A stretch of DNA of 64,000 nt from Paenibacillus_AQ nitricinens (lineage in GTDB: Bacteria > Bacillota > Bacilli > Paenibacillales > Paenibacillaceae): assembly GCF_052056485.1 (NCBI RefSeq), contig NZ_CP183948.1, positions 6,724,975 through 6,788,974 of the forward strand. The letters run 5' to 3'. The position numbers and the translations under genes were made by a program. Positions 14,347 through 23,345 of the stretch are shown here, in pieces. Within the stretch, counting starts at the first letter, position 1, and every line of letters starts with the position of its first letter. Under the pieces are notes generated by a model. The model worked only from the letters and a program-made list of their open reading frames with translations. It had not been told where the DNA came from and made no database searches.

Positions 14347-15759
14347 ATGACTTCTGTAAATAACCTTTCCGCAAACGCGGATCATGAAGCCTCCGCTCCG
14401 GAAGCGACTCTTCCACGGGAAGGCTTGCTGACTCTGCTGTTCAGCATCGCTGTAGTTCTCGTCATCATGAATACGGCCATGTTCAATCTGGCACTGCCTG
14501 ATGTAACTGAAGCCTTTGGGATTACGGCTGCATCCGCTTCTTGGATTGTTACCGGGTATTCCATTATGTTCTCAATTGCCTCCATCACGTACAGTCGTCT
14601 CTCTGACTTTCTGCCGATCCGCCGCCTGTTAGTAATCGGGCTGTTGACGCTAGGTTTTGCGGCTGTTGCTGGATTTTTCAGCACCAACTTTGTCTTTCTG
14701 CTAATCGTACGCATTCTACAAGCGTCGGGCGCGGGCGCAGTCATGTCCTTATCGCTTGTCCTGTTTACCCGCTATATTCCACAAGCCCGTCGGGGAAAAG
14801 CGATGGCGACGATTATGTCAGCCGTTTCACTCGGTCTAGGGCTTGGGCCGGTAGCGGGCGGAGCCATCGTCGAATATCTCGGCTGGATCTGGTTGTTCGC
14901 TGTTACAGCAGCTATTTTGCTTCTCGTGCCGCTGTTCCTTATCCTGCTACCCAAAGAGGTACCCACACGTGGCTCCTTCGATGTCCTTGGTGGGCTTCTC
15001 TTGGGCGTCGGCACCACTGGGCTGCTGCTGTTCCTAACCAGTGGGCTGTGGGTGGCCTTGGTCGCCGGAATTGTAGCCATTGCTTTATTTGTTGGCCGCA
15101 TCCGCAGCACGCCAGACCCTTTTGTGCTGCCTGCGCTTTTCCGCAACCGCTCCTATCTCGTCCTGGCGCTGGTCGGAATCGCCTCCTATCTGTGCAGCTT
15201 CGCCACCCTGTTCCTGCTGCCACAGATTCTGACTCATCGCTTTGGCTTCAGCGCAAGCCATGCTGGACTTGTGATCTTTCCGGGCTCGCTGCTGGCCATT
15301 TTCGTTTCCCGTTCCGTCGGAAGAATCATCGACCGTTATGGTAATGCAGGGATTTTACGCTTTGCTCCACTGCTAGTGCTGACCGCTACTGTACTGTTCG
15401 CTTTTTTTGCCGGGCGATCCTGGGTTGCCGTCATGCTTATCTATATGATTATGAGTCTTGCCTTCACGACGTTGTCCAGTAGTGTCTCCAATGAAATCTC
15501 TCGGATTCTGCCATCTTCGCAGATCGGCTCCGGGATGGGACTGTTCCAATTGCTGCAATTCTTTAGCGGTGCCTTCAGCGTAGCTATGGCCGCAAGCGCA
15601 CTAGAATGGCAGCGCGGGCTGCCGCTCTGGACGGCCTACTCCAACATATACTGGGGACTCTCGATTGCCGCACTGCTTGCCATCATCTCAGCCATTCTCT
15701 ACCGCAAGAGCAACCGCGGGGGTTCACCAGCCAACATGGCAGACGCAGCAGATGCCTAA
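14347..15759 (+). CDS. MFS drug exporter, 14-helix (Tet(L)-like)
   Basis: This 470-residue protein has about fourteen hydrophobic helices. The N-terminal LSDFLPIRRLLVIGLL loop, VRILQASGAGAVMSL (motif C-like), RYIPQARRGKAMATIMSAVSLGLGLGP and FDVLGG resemble the Tet(K)/Tet(L) and related antiporters in pattern. It would exchange protons for a drug or cation complex at the cytoplasmic membrane. AAGGAG lies 9 bases before the ATG. The divergent arsR gene and the operator between suggest substrate-induced expression. Tetracycline resistance should not be assumed from pattern alone. Confidence 0.87.
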   Translation: MTSVNNLSANADHEASAPEATLPREGLLTLLFSIAVVLVIMNTAMFNLALPDVTEAFGITAASASWIVTGYSIMFSIASITYSRLSDFLPIRRLLVIGLLTLGFAAVAGFFSTNFVFLLIVRILQASGAGAVMSLSLVLFTRYIPQARRGKAMATIMSAVSLGLGLGPVAGGAIVEYLGWIWLFAVTAAILLLVPLFLILLPKEVPTRGSFDVLGGLLLGVGTTGLLLFLTSGLWVALVAGIVAIALFVGRIRSTPDPFVLPALFRNRSYLVLALVGIASYLCSFATLFLLPQILTHRFGFSASHAGLVIFPGSLLAIFVSRSVGRIIDRYGNAGILRFAPLLVLTATVLFAFFAGRSWVAVMLIYMIMSLAFTTLSSSVSNEISRILPSSQIGSGMGLFQLLQFFSGAFSVAMAASALEWQRGLPLWTAYSNIYWGLSIAALLAIISAILYRKSNRGGSPANMADAADA

Positions 15760-15794
15760 GATTAATCCTTTAATTCCATACAGTATTAAACGCA

Positions 15795-15836
15795 AAAACA
15801 CCTTACAGCCCATTTGGGACTGCAAGGTGTTTTTTA
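15795..15836 (+). terminator. terminator of the MFS exporter
   Basis: AACACCTTACAG/CTGCAAGGTGTT with CCC/GGG inside and TTTTTT following. Confidence 0.8.
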
Positions 15837-15852
15837 TAAGTCTTAACGGTCT

Positions 15853-16020
15853 TTAGACCACCAAATATTCCGCATTCTTCTCACATTCCACACATTTGGC
15901 CGGCGGGTCCCAGTCCGAGAACTCGGTCTCCTTCAAGTCCACAATATCTGGTGCATCCTCATACTCGTCCACAAATTTGTCGATGGCTAATTCTACATGT
16001 TCTTTACATACTACATACAT
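15853..16020 (-). CDS. CxxH/CxxC zinc-ribbon-like small protein (BA_5709 family)
   Basis: This 55-residue frame starts at ATG 16020 directly after an in-frame stop and begins MYVVCKEHVELAIDKFVDEY. It has C5-x2-H8 and, near the end, C43-V-E-C46, the four metal ligands that name the family, with an acidic linker between. This small protein is known from Bacillus and Paenibacillus, where it sits between htrA and rlmH; its function is unknown. Here it is 2.1 kb from rlmH, separated by the ArsR/MFS pair, and downstream of cydC. A weak AAAGGG lies 13 bases upstream. Confidence 0.8.
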   Translation of the reverse strand: MYVVCKEHVELAIDKFVDEYEDAPDIVDLKETEFSDWDPPAKCVECEKNAEYLVV

Positions 16021-16158
16021 TCAACCAAGCATCCCTTTCTGTGCCGCTAAGGCCTAATACTCCTTCTATTGTTCTACCATACTTCCCACGAAAAAGGAAC
16101 TCCTATCTGCCGATTCCAGCGATCTGTTCATCCATTGTCTATATTCTTGCCCTCCTAC

Positions 16159-16202
16159 AAAAAAAGATTCCTCTCACCCCAATGGGCAAAAGGAATCTCT
16201 AC
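16159..16202 (-). terminator. terminator of the cydABDC operon
   Basis: On the minus strand AGATTCCT..AGGAATCT encloses an inner GCCCATTGGG hairpin and is followed by TTTTTTT. Apart from this, nothing recognisable lies in 16021-16251. Confidence 0.85.
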
Positions 16203-16251
16203 ACGCATACCTCTCTATTTTCTATATCATATTATCTCCAAACTCTCCATC

Positions 16252-18009
16252 CTACCCTATAAACTCCACCGGACGATCCAGCTCATACAATCTGCGGTAA
16301 CGTGGTTCTTTTTTCATCAGTTCCGCATGGGTTCCACGCATTTCTACCGAGCCGTTTTCCATAAAAATCACTTCATCCATCTGCTCCGCACCGACCAAAT
16401 GATGTGTTACCCAGATCAGTGACTTACCTTCCATAACTTCAAACATCGTCTTCAAAAGATCACGCTCCGTCCGCGGGTCCAGCCCTACAGTCGGTTCGTC
16501 GAGAATGACGACAGGTGTATTTTGCAGCAAAATACGAGCTAACGCTATCCGCTGGCGCTCCCCACCCGAGAAACGTTGCCCCGCTTCACGGACAAAGGTA
16601 TCATATCCATCTGGCAACGAGGAGATCAACGTATCCATTTTCGCTAATGCTCCAGCTTCCTTGATCGCTTGTTCGGAAGCCTTCGGATCACCCATACGAA
16701 TATTGTTCGCTACCGTAGTATCGAATAAGTGGGGGCTCTGATTTAACACCGCTATAATAGAAGGAATATGCTCACCATAAGCCGCAGCAGCGAGACCATT
16801 AATCGTAACCGAGCCTGCTGAGGGTTCAATAACACCTTGAATCGCCTTCAATAACGTGGATTTACCTGCACCACTGCGGCCAATAATCGCAATCTTTTTG
16901 CCTTGTGGAATGTCTAAGCTGAGATCGCGAACCGACCAATTATCTGCTGATCCATAATGGTAACCTACCTTTTCGAGCCTGATGTGAGCACTCTTCATGA
17001 CCTGAGGTAGAGCATCGACTACAGATACAGATGCTTTTTCAGACACGATGTTCTGCCCATGTCCATCTACACCAGACAACCGCTCCAAGGAGTTACGGTA
17101 CTGTGGGATCTTCTCCACCGCTTCGGACACTGGCAGAAAGGCATCTGCAACAGGAAAAACAACCAATACGAACGCCGCAATCAATGTACCTGCAATTGCA
17201 CCATCCGCGAATTCTCCAGCGGCCCAATACAGCATAGAAAGCACGCCAATCCCAATTACCGCTTGCCCAATGAACGTACGAATACGTGCCCAGCTGCGCA
17301 GCGCTGCATCGGTTTGAGCCACTTTTCTCTCATCTGCTTCATAAGTATCTACGAACTGGCTTTGCCGTCCACTAATGACCCAGTCACCCATACCAAGTAC
17401 GGCGTCAGTCAGCTTTTGATAGAGACGATTACGCTCTACTTTCACTTCACGTTGGCGCTTCTGTGTGAACAATAGAGATAAGAACGGCAACACCACAACT
17501 AACACCAATATATACAGAGCCATCAATAGCGCAAAGGCGATATCAAAAGTACCCAGTGCAATCACAGCTGCTCCATAAATCAGCAAAGCAATGATGCTTG
17601 GAAACACGGTGCGCAGATATACATTTTGCAAATATTCAATGTCATCGGCAAGCATCCCGAGAATATCCCCAGTGCGGAAGCGTGACGACAGGAACAAAGC
17701 CTGTGGCTCCAAAATATTGTACAGACGCACACGCATCTTAGATAGAATTCGCAAAATCGTGTCATGCCCAACTAAACGTTCTACATAATGAATGACAGCC
17801 CGACTCGTTCCGAACGTACGCACACCTACAATTGGTACATAGATCATTAGAATATTTTCGACGGGTGTAGACGCTTTTGAGATCAGAAATCCTGAAGTAT
17901 ACATTAATGATGAGGCTGTAAAAATCGTCAACGCCCCAAGCACGATAATAAGCACAAAACGCCAAAAATACGACGATACATACGGAGCAAACCATCCTTC
18001 ACGTTTCAA
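16252..18009 (-). CDS. cydC: thiol/heme ABC exporter subunit CydC
   Basis: This 585-residue fused ABC half-transporter has six hydrophobic helices in the first 320 residues, then a nucleotide-binding domain with Walker A GRSGAGKST, signature FSGGERQRIALAR and Walker B VVILDEPTVGLD. With CydD it forms a heterodimer that exports cysteine or glutathione (and binds heme) and is needed to assemble cytochrome bd. The start overlaps the cydD stop by 4 bases, so translation is coupled. The GLD after Walker B and the terminal H-loop (WVTHHL) are intact. Confidence 0.92.
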   Translation of the reverse strand: MKREGWFAPYVSSYFWRFVLIIVLGALTIFTASSLMYTSGFLISKASTPVENILMIYVPIVGVRTFGTSRAVIHYVERLVGHDTILRILSKMRVRLYNILEPQALFLSSRFRTGDILGMLADDIEYLQNVYLRTVFPSIIALLIYGAAVIALGTFDIAFALLMALYILVLVVVLPFLSLLFTQKRQREVKVERNRLYQKLTDAVLGMGDWVISGRQSQFVDTYEADERKVAQTDAALRSWARIRTFIGQAVIGIGVLSMLYWAAGEFADGAIAGTLIAAFVLVVFPVADAFLPVSEAVEKIPQYRNSLERLSGVDGHGQNIVSEKASVSVVDALPQVMKSAHIRLEKVGYHYGSADNWSVRDLSLDIPQGKKIAIIGRSGAGKSTLLKAIQGVIEPSAGSVTINGLAAAAYGEHIPSIIAVLNQSPHLFDTTVANNIRMGDPKASEQAIKEAGALAKMDTLISSLPDGYDTFVREAGQRFSGGERQRIALARILLQNTPVVILDEPTVGLDPRTERDLLKTMFEVMEGKSLIWVTHHLVGAEQMDEVIFMENGSVEMRGTHAELMKKEPRYRRLYELDRPVEFIG

Positions 18010-19772
18010 TGGATTCCCTCCAATTGCGACCCGATCAACTCATAATACGCACCCTTGCGGGCAAGCAACTCCTGATGGGTACCGATTTCTGCCACTTTTC
18101 CTTGTTTCATTACTACAATCATGTCCATATCAAGCATCCAGTGCAGGCGATGTGTAGCCAGAAAGACCAGCTTTCCTTCAAAAAGAGGCACCATCGTTTC
18201 CTTCAGCTCATATTCGGTTTCAATATCCAGATGTGCCGTTGGCTCGTCTAATAACATAATCGGACGACTGCTGAGTAAGGCCCTGGCTAAGGCTACACGC
18301 TGCTCCTGCCCACCACTGAACGAACGACCCCCGCCGCCGATCATCTCATCCAGACCATTCGGAAGGGTTGCCACCAGCTCCGATAATCCGGTAGCTTTCA
18401 CAGCTGCAGCCACAGCTTCCATAGAAGCTTCAGGGTAATAGAAGCGAATATTATCAGCCAATGTACCGCTAAAAATATAAGGGCGCTGCGGGATATACGA
18501 GGTCTGCTTTCGCCAAGCCTCATCCATTAATGCGCTAACCGTTGTACCGTTAACGGTGATATTTCCCGAAGTAGGGTGTAAGAACCCACCCAATATATCG
18601 ACTAGCGTAGATTTACCGGCTCCACTCTCTCCGATAATCCCAATTTTGCTGGCGCCTTTAAATTTCAGATTCACCGCTTCCAGCGAAGAAAGACCAGCTT
18701 CCTCGTATTTTACACTGACATCATTTAATGTAAGTATGCTATTTTTATGCCAAGTGAATATCTCTTCTGATGTTTTCGATGCTGATTTCAATGCTTGGTC
18801 ACCATTAGAACCTACTACTTCAGCTTTCACTTCATCCTGATCTATAATACTCTTCATTGCTTCAGCGGCTTCCTTCCCATCCAAAGTAGCATGGAAATCT
18901 GAACCTACCAGTCTGACAGGCAGGAAATATTCCGGCGCCAAGATCAGAATGGTTAAGCCCGTAACAAGGGTCATCTGATCGTTCACCAGCCGCAACCCAA
19001 GACTTACCGCTACGGAAGCAACCGATAACATTGTAAAGAAGTCCAGAGCAAACGAGGACAAAAAGGCTACTCGCAGGGTTCGCATCGTCGCCGAGCGATA
19101 TCGATCGCTGACCGTAGCAATACTCTTGCTATGACTACGACTGCGGCCCAGAAATTTCAGCGTCTCTAGCCCACGGAGGGAATCCACAAAATGATTAGAC
19201 AATGTGCGATAAGATTTCAGCTGACGGTCCATCTGCTTGCGAGCGGTCATCCCGATCAAAATCATAAAAACAATAATAATTGGCATGGTAATTGTAAGAA
19301 TAATCCCACTCGCAGTATCCATCTTGTAGATATAAATAAGCACCAAAATCGGTGTAATTGACATCCCTACCATTCTAGGGATAATCGCTTCCAGATATGT
19401 GCGGAACTTTGTTACGCCTTCCAGCACAAGTGTAACAAGATCCCCGGTTCCACGCCCGCCCACCATTCTGGGTCCGAGCTGGAAGAGCTTATCCATCATT
19501 TCCCTCCGCATATTGCTGCCCGTTGCTTCCGCAAAGCGGTAAGAGATACGGCTCATCAGCATGGCGCAAGCATGGCGCACTAGAAATGCAAGAAGGAACA
19601 ATAGCGAAGTAGCCCATTGTTCCTTCAGAGGTTCTCCCGCAAATAGCGCAGAGATAACTTCTGCCAGCCATTTGGCCAGCAGAAGTATGGACAAGCTTTG
19701 CACCAGGGTAAGGAGACCAACGATCAGAAAGACCGGCTTAACTCCTTTATACCCAAGCAAATTTTTATCCAT
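18006..19772 (-). CDS. cydD: thiol/heme ABC exporter subunit CydD
   Basis: This 588-residue ABC half-transporter has a membrane domain in the first 320 residues. Its nucleotide-binding domain carries Walker A GESGAGKST, signature FSGGQEQRVALARALL, Walker B IMLLDEPTAHLD and switch His in LATHRLH. It is the partner of CydC in the inner-membrane thiol exporter required for cytochrome bd maturation. Its ATG overlaps the cydB stop (TGATG), placing it in the operon. A low-complexity charged linker (about 310-345) precedes the nucleotide domain. Confidence 0.92.
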   Translation of the reverse strand: MDKNLLGYKGVKPVFLIVGLLTLVQSLSILLLAKWLAEVISALFAGEPLKEQWATSLLFLLAFLVRHACAMLMSRISYRFAEATGSNMRREMMDKLFQLGPRMVGGRGTGDLVTLVLEGVTKFRTYLEAIIPRMVGMSITPILVLIYIYKMDTASGIILTITMPIIIVFMILIGMTARKQMDRQLKSYRTLSNHFVDSLRGLETLKFLGRSRSHSKSIATVSDRYRSATMRTLRVAFLSSFALDFFTMLSVASVAVSLGLRLVNDQMTLVTGLTILILAPEYFLPVRLVGSDFHATLDGKEAAEAMKSIIDQDEVKAEVVGSNGDQALKSASKTSEEIFTWHKNSILTLNDVSVKYEEAGLSSLEAVNLKFKGASKIGIIGESGAGKSTLVDILGGFLHPTSGNITVNGTTVSALMDEAWRKQTSYIPQRPYIFSGTLADNIRFYYPEASMEAVAAAVKATGLSELVATLPNGLDEMIGGGGRSFSGGQEQRVALARALLSSRPIMLLDEPTAHLDIETEYELKETMVPLFEGKLVFLATHRLHWMLDMDMIVVMKQGKVAEIGTHQELLARKGAYYELIGSQLEGIH

Positions 19773-20788
19773 CAGTATTCAAGATGCTCCTTCTCGTGAA
19801 CGCGTTTATGAAAGACAAAGTAACTCCAAATCTGATATCCCAATACGAATGGAAGGATGGTCAGTGCCACAATCGTCATTACCTTTAAAGAGTAATGACC
19901 GGAAGCCGCATTGGTGATTGTCAAATTAAAGGCTTGATCTATTGAACTAATCATAACACGTGGGAACAATCCTACAAAGATAGAAGTCACGGACAATGCT
20001 ATTACCGCTCCTGTCATGCCAAAAGCATAGCCATCCTTCTTCTTTGTCATGAAATAACCCGATAATATGAATGCGATAATTCCTAGCGCTACTATAATCA
20101 TAAGAACTAAACCACGTTGTTCGAAAATATCAGTCATATAATAAGTCATTACCACGAAAGCAAACAATAAAGCTCCAAGTGGCAAAAGCAATCTTTGCGC
20201 CATTTTTCGAGCACGAGCCTGTAGATCACCTACTGTACGCAGGGTAGTGAACATTAGTCCATGTACCAAGCAAAGAAGAACAACAGTCACACCAGCCACT
20301 ACGGTATACACATTTACGATATCAGTAAAACCTGCGTACATTTGCATATCCCCATCAATCGGCAAACCTTTGATGAAGCTGGCGAACACCACAGCAAGGA
20401 GGAACGGTGGGAGGAAGCTGCCGAAAAAGATGCACACATCCCAAGTTTTTTTCCAAGCTACAGAATCCCGTTTGCCTCTGAATTCAAAAGCAACACCACG
20501 TGCAATCAAAGCTAATAAAGCAAAGACAAAGGGAATATAAAATCCACTAAACAATGTTGCATACCACTCAGGGAAAGCCGCAAACATTGCACCCGCAGCA
20601 GTAATTAGCCATACCTCATTTCCATCCCAGAAGGGTCCGATCGAGTTAATCAAAATCCGGCGCTCTGTATCATTTTTAGCCAGAATTTGTGTTTCCATCC
20701 CTACGCCGAAATCGAAACCCTCCAGGAAGAAGAACCCTATAAACAGAACTGCAATGAGCACAAACCACAATTCATTAAGAGAAATCAT
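19772..20788 (-). CDS. cydB: cytochrome bd quinol oxidase subunit II
   Basis: This 338-residue protein has about eight helices. It begins MISLNELWFVLIAVLFIGFFFLEGFDFGVG, the conserved CydB start with the EGFDFGVG motif, followed by WDGNEVWLI. CydB is the structural partner of CydA in the proton-motive quinol oxidase used at low oxygen and resistant to cyanide and NO. The start overlaps the cydA stop by 4 bases. Length and motifs are normal. Confidence 0.95.
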   Translation of the reverse strand: MISLNELWFVLIAVLFIGFFFLEGFDFGVGMETQILAKNDTERRILINSIGPFWDGNEVWLITAAGAMFAAFPEWYATLFSGFYIPFVFALLALIARGVAFEFRGKRDSVAWKKTWDVCIFFGSFLPPFLLAVVFASFIKGLPIDGDMQMYAGFTDIVNVYTVVAGVTVVLLCLVHGLMFTTLRTVGDLQARARKMAQRLLLPLGALLFAFVVMTYYMTDIFEQRGLVLMIIVALGIIAFILSGYFMTKKKDGYAFGMTGAVIALSVTSIFVGLFPRVMISSIDQAFNLTITNAASGHYSLKVMTIVALTILPFVLGYQIWSYFVFHKRVHEKEHLEY

Positions 20789-22179
20789 TGGGCGCCCTCC
20801 TCGTTATATGGATCATGCGAATCCCCGTGATCGTTATCCATCGCATAAGGACCTTTTTTAATCACTTTCATAAACAAACCAATCAGAACTAATCCGAGAA
20901 TGGCGTAAATCGCTGTAAAAGAAATAACAGAGAATAGAACCTGACCACTCGTAATATTAGGTGACACACTGTCTTCCGTTGTCATCAGTCCGAATACCGT
21001 CCATGGCTGACGCCCGAATTCGGTCATGACCCACCCCGCTGTATTTGCGATTGGAGGAAGCAATAGTCCCCATAACATAAACCGCATAAACCAAGTGTTA
21101 GGACGGTCCATCTTTTTGCGCCACATTAAATACATTGCGTACATACCCAGTACAATCATTAACGTTCCTGCTAGAACCATGATCCGGAAACTCCAGAATG
21201 TCGTACGTACAGGTGGAATATAGTCACCGGGGCCATAGGTTTGCTCATACTCAGCCTGCAGCTCAAGCATACCTTTAACTTCACCGGAAAATTTACTGTA
21301 TGAAAGGAAGCTCAGCATGTACGGAATTTGAAATTCACCCGTACTTTCTTGCTTCTCAGGATCAATATTTGCCCATACGGTCCAAGGTGCCGGGTCACCA
21401 CTCTTACCCCACAGTCCTTCGGAAGCCGCCATCTTCATAGGTTGAGTTTCAACCAAATACTGTGCTTGCGCATGACCTGCCACTGCTACACCAATCGAAG
21501 AAATGATCCCTACGATCGCTGCAATTTGAAAAGATTTCTTAAAAAAAGATACATCTTGTTTCTTCAATATCTTGTACGCACTAATCCCCGTTACGAGGAA
21601 GGCGCCTGTTGCATACGCAGCAAGAACCGTGTGCGGGAATTCAACCAGCAATTGTCCGTTCGTAATCAGCGCGAAGAAATCATTCATTTCTGCACGTCCA
21701 TTATTAATCGCAAAACCCACAGGATGCTGCATAAAAGAGTTCGCTGCTAGGATCCAGAAAGCAGATAACATCGTTCCGAATGCTACCAGCCAGATGGACA
21801 ACAGGTGCACTCTCTTGGACACTTTGTCCCAGCCGAATATCCAGATTCCAATAAAAGTAGACTCCAGAAAAAAGGCTGCCAATGCTTCAACTGCAAGCGG
21901 AGCCCCGAAGACATCACCCACAAAACGTGAATAATCAGACCAGTTCATCCCGAACTGAAATTCCTGCAAAATCCCTGTAACTACCCCTACTGCAAAGTTG
22001 ATGAGAAACAGCTTTCCCCAGAACTGCGCCATTCTTTTGTACTCTTCATTGCCTTTTCTAACGTACATGGTCTCCATAATCGCAATCAAGAGCGCTAGTC
22101 CGATTGATACCGGTACAAAGAAATAGTGGAATATTGTCGTCGACGCAAATTGAATACGCGACAGCATTACTGTATCCAT
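20785..22179 (-). CDS. cydA: cytochrome bd quinol oxidase subunit I
   Basis: This 464-residue subunit carries hemes b558, b595 and d and the quinol site. The start MDTVMLSRIQFASTTIFHYFFVP places the axial His at residue 18. GRQPWTVFGLMTTED near residue 400 is the conserved segment around the quinol/heme region. The Q-loop region between the sixth and seventh helices (about 250-330) is of the short Firmicutes type. GGAAGGG lies 8 bases before the ATG. It heads cydABDC, behind a promoter with two palindromic sites. Confidence 0.95.
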   Translation of the reverse strand: MDTVMLSRIQFASTTIFHYFFVPVSIGLALLIAIMETMYVRKGNEEYKRMAQFWGKLFLINFAVGVVTGILQEFQFGMNWSDYSRFVGDVFGAPLAVEALAAFFLESTFIGIWIFGWDKVSKRVHLLSIWLVAFGTMLSAFWILAANSFMQHPVGFAINNGRAEMNDFFALITNGQLLVEFPHTVLAAYATGAFLVTGISAYKILKKQDVSFFKKSFQIAAIVGIISSIGVAVAGHAQAQYLVETQPMKMAASEGLWGKSGDPAPWTVWANIDPEKQESTGEFQIPYMLSFLSYSKFSGEVKGMLELQAEYEQTYGPGDYIPPVRTTFWSFRIMVLAGTLMIVLGMYAMYLMWRKKMDRPNTWFMRFMLWGLLLPPIANTAGWVMTEFGRQPWTVFGLMTTEDSVSPNITSGQVLFSVISFTAIYAILGLVLIGLFMKVIKKGPYAMDNDHGDSHDPYNEEGAQ

Positions 22180-22209
22180 ATTTTTCCCTTCCTTCTCCCC
22201 TTTTCGTTA

Positions 22210-22310
22210 ATTATATTGTGTCAAAAATTCAGACGTCGTTTTGTGATATATGTCACACAAAGGAGTGCTTTTAACGGTGAAATTCAAATGATTTGTGACA
22301 AAAATCACAA
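22210..22310 (-). promoter_or_regulatory. cyd promoter with two TGTGA-N6-TCACA palindromes (Fnr/Crp- or Rex-like)
   Basis: The -10 TATAAT lies at 22215 to 22210 on the minus strand with a poor -35 (CGACGT). TGTGA-N6-TCACA sits at 22242-22257, centred about 45 bases upstream of the likely start, and again at 22294-22309, where the flanks extend it to TTGTGACAAAAATCACAA (22293-22310). The pattern fits the Bacillus Fnr site; the distal copy also fits the NADH-sensing repressor Rex. Both regulators are known to control cyd genes in Bacillales. Confidence 0.7.
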
Positions 22311-22323
22311 TTTGCCTTAAAAA

Positions 22324-22357
22324 AAGCAAAAAAAATAAGACGGTTTGACCGTCTTGA
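22324..22357 (-). terminator. terminator of the YdjO-like gene
   Basis: AAGACGGT pairs with ACCGTCTT around a 3-base loop, with ATTTTTTTT following on the minus strand. Confidence 0.85.
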
Positions 22358-22402
22358 AGTTGTTCACTGCTCTATAACAAGCTTGACTCATAAAGGCATT
22401 GG

Positions 22403-22633
22403 TTAGGTAATGGAAATACCCTTCTTCAGCGATTTGAGATCGCCATTCGAATTAAGCAATTGTGGTAGCATCTTCGTGCTGCGAACCATTGGAGAGTCAC
22501 ATAGACGGCAAGAAGGCGCATGTTCAAATGCGAAATTATCCCTCATCCATCCGTTGCATCCATCATTGGTACACGCCCAAATCGCGGTATTTTCTTCCGG
22601 TATTTCTTCCAAAGGTTTCTTCCGGTAGTTCAT
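22403..22633 (-). CDS. cold-inducible YdjO-family protein
   Basis: This 76-residue protein contains WACTNDGCNGWMRDNFAFEH and CRLCDSPMV. The cysteine pairs (C-x4-C and C-x2-C) would bind zinc, as in B. subtilis YdjO, a cold-induced protein of unknown role. ATG at 22633 lies 7 bases after GGGAGG; the longer frame to 22660 lacks a ribosome site. It lies directly downstream of a cold-shock protein gene, separated by a terminator, so read-through or separate cold induction is likely. Confidence 0.82.
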   Translation of the reverse strand: MNYRKKPLEEIPEENTAIWACTNDGCNGWMRDNFAFEHAPSCRLCDSPMVRSTKMLPQLLNSNGDLKSLKKGISIT

Positions 22634-22677
22634 TGCCGTTCCTCCCATCCTGTAAGTCAATAGTGACTAACTAGATA

Positions 22678-22722
22678 TAAAAAGACCGTCCCAACTTTCA
22701 CAAGCTGGGACGGTTTCTTCTA
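22678..22722 (-). terminator. terminator of the cold-shock gene
   Basis: ACCGTCCCA pairs with TGGGACGGT around a roughly 13-base loop and is followed by CTTTTTAT on the minus strand. Confidence 0.82.
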
Positions 22723-22725
22723 TTA

Positions 22726-22926
22726 TTACAGTTTTACAACGTTTTCGGCTTGTGGTCCACGGTTGCCTTGAACAACGTTGAATTCAACGCGTTGGCCTTC
22801 GTCCAAAGTTTTGAAGCCGTCGCCAGTGATTGCGCTGAAGTGAACGAATACGTCGCTTCCGCCTTCAACTTCGATAAAACCGAATCCTTTTTCTGCGTTG
22901 AACCATTTAACTGTACCTGTTTGCAT
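22726..22926 (-). CDS. cold-shock protein, CspA/CspB family
   Basis: This 66-residue single OB-fold RNA chaperone begins MQTGTVKWFNAEKGFGFIEV, with RNP1 (KGFGFIEV) and RNP2 (VFVHFSAI) intact. It binds single-stranded RNA and DNA and melts structures at low temperature. The ATG at 22926 follows GGAGG by 8 bases. A leader with a long hairpin precedes it, as in other csp genes where leader structure controls translation. Several paralogues are common, so no numbered gene symbol is given. Confidence 0.95.
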   Translation of the reverse strand: MQTGTVKWFNAEKGFGFIEVEGGSDVFVHFSAITGDGFKTLDEGQRVEFNVVQGNRGPQAENVVKL

Positions 22927-22993
22927 GTGTGTTACCTCCACAAATTTAAATTAATATGTTCTTTTTATCTTCAAACAAAGAAAAAATTCACAC

Positions 22994-23038
22994 ATTGAAA
23001 AAGGTTGTATTACCGAATATAACAGCCCTTTTCAATGC
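22994..23038 (-). promoter_or_regulatory. hairpin in the cold-shock gene leader
   Basis: CATTGAAAAGGG and CCTTTTTCAATG (minus strand) can pair across about 21 bases, 70-110 bases before the csp start. Such leader structures act as cold sensors in csp genes. No single clear sigma-A promoter was identified upstream. Confidence 0.45.
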
Positions 23039-23235
23039 GAAAATTAGGGACTAAATGTATGATTGATATCATATTACCACACCTGATTAGCAAAGGCAAG
23101 CTGGCATCCGTATATATCCGTTTCTACCCTAATAAGTATTACCTTCCAATGTAAGGGTTGCCAGTCAGCCCAAAATTCATTAAATCAGCTTATAACTGCC
23201 ATATTTATCAAAAATTTAGAAGAAACAGATCCCCG

Positions 23236-23258
23236 ATAGCGATACAGAGTATCGCTAT
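23236..23258. repeat. perfect inverted repeat between htrA and csp
   Basis: ATAGCGATAC-AGA-GTATCGCTAT, 10 paired bases with a 3-base loop and no T run on either side. It may be an imperfect htrA terminator or a protein site. Nothing else is recognised in 22927-23345 apart from the csp leader. Confidence 0.5.
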
Positions 23259-23345
23259 TTCAGGAAGCTCTACCTTCTCAACTGAAGGGGTAGTCCGCTC
23301 TACTTGTCATTACTGCTATATCATTATATGCCGACTTCCAGCATA

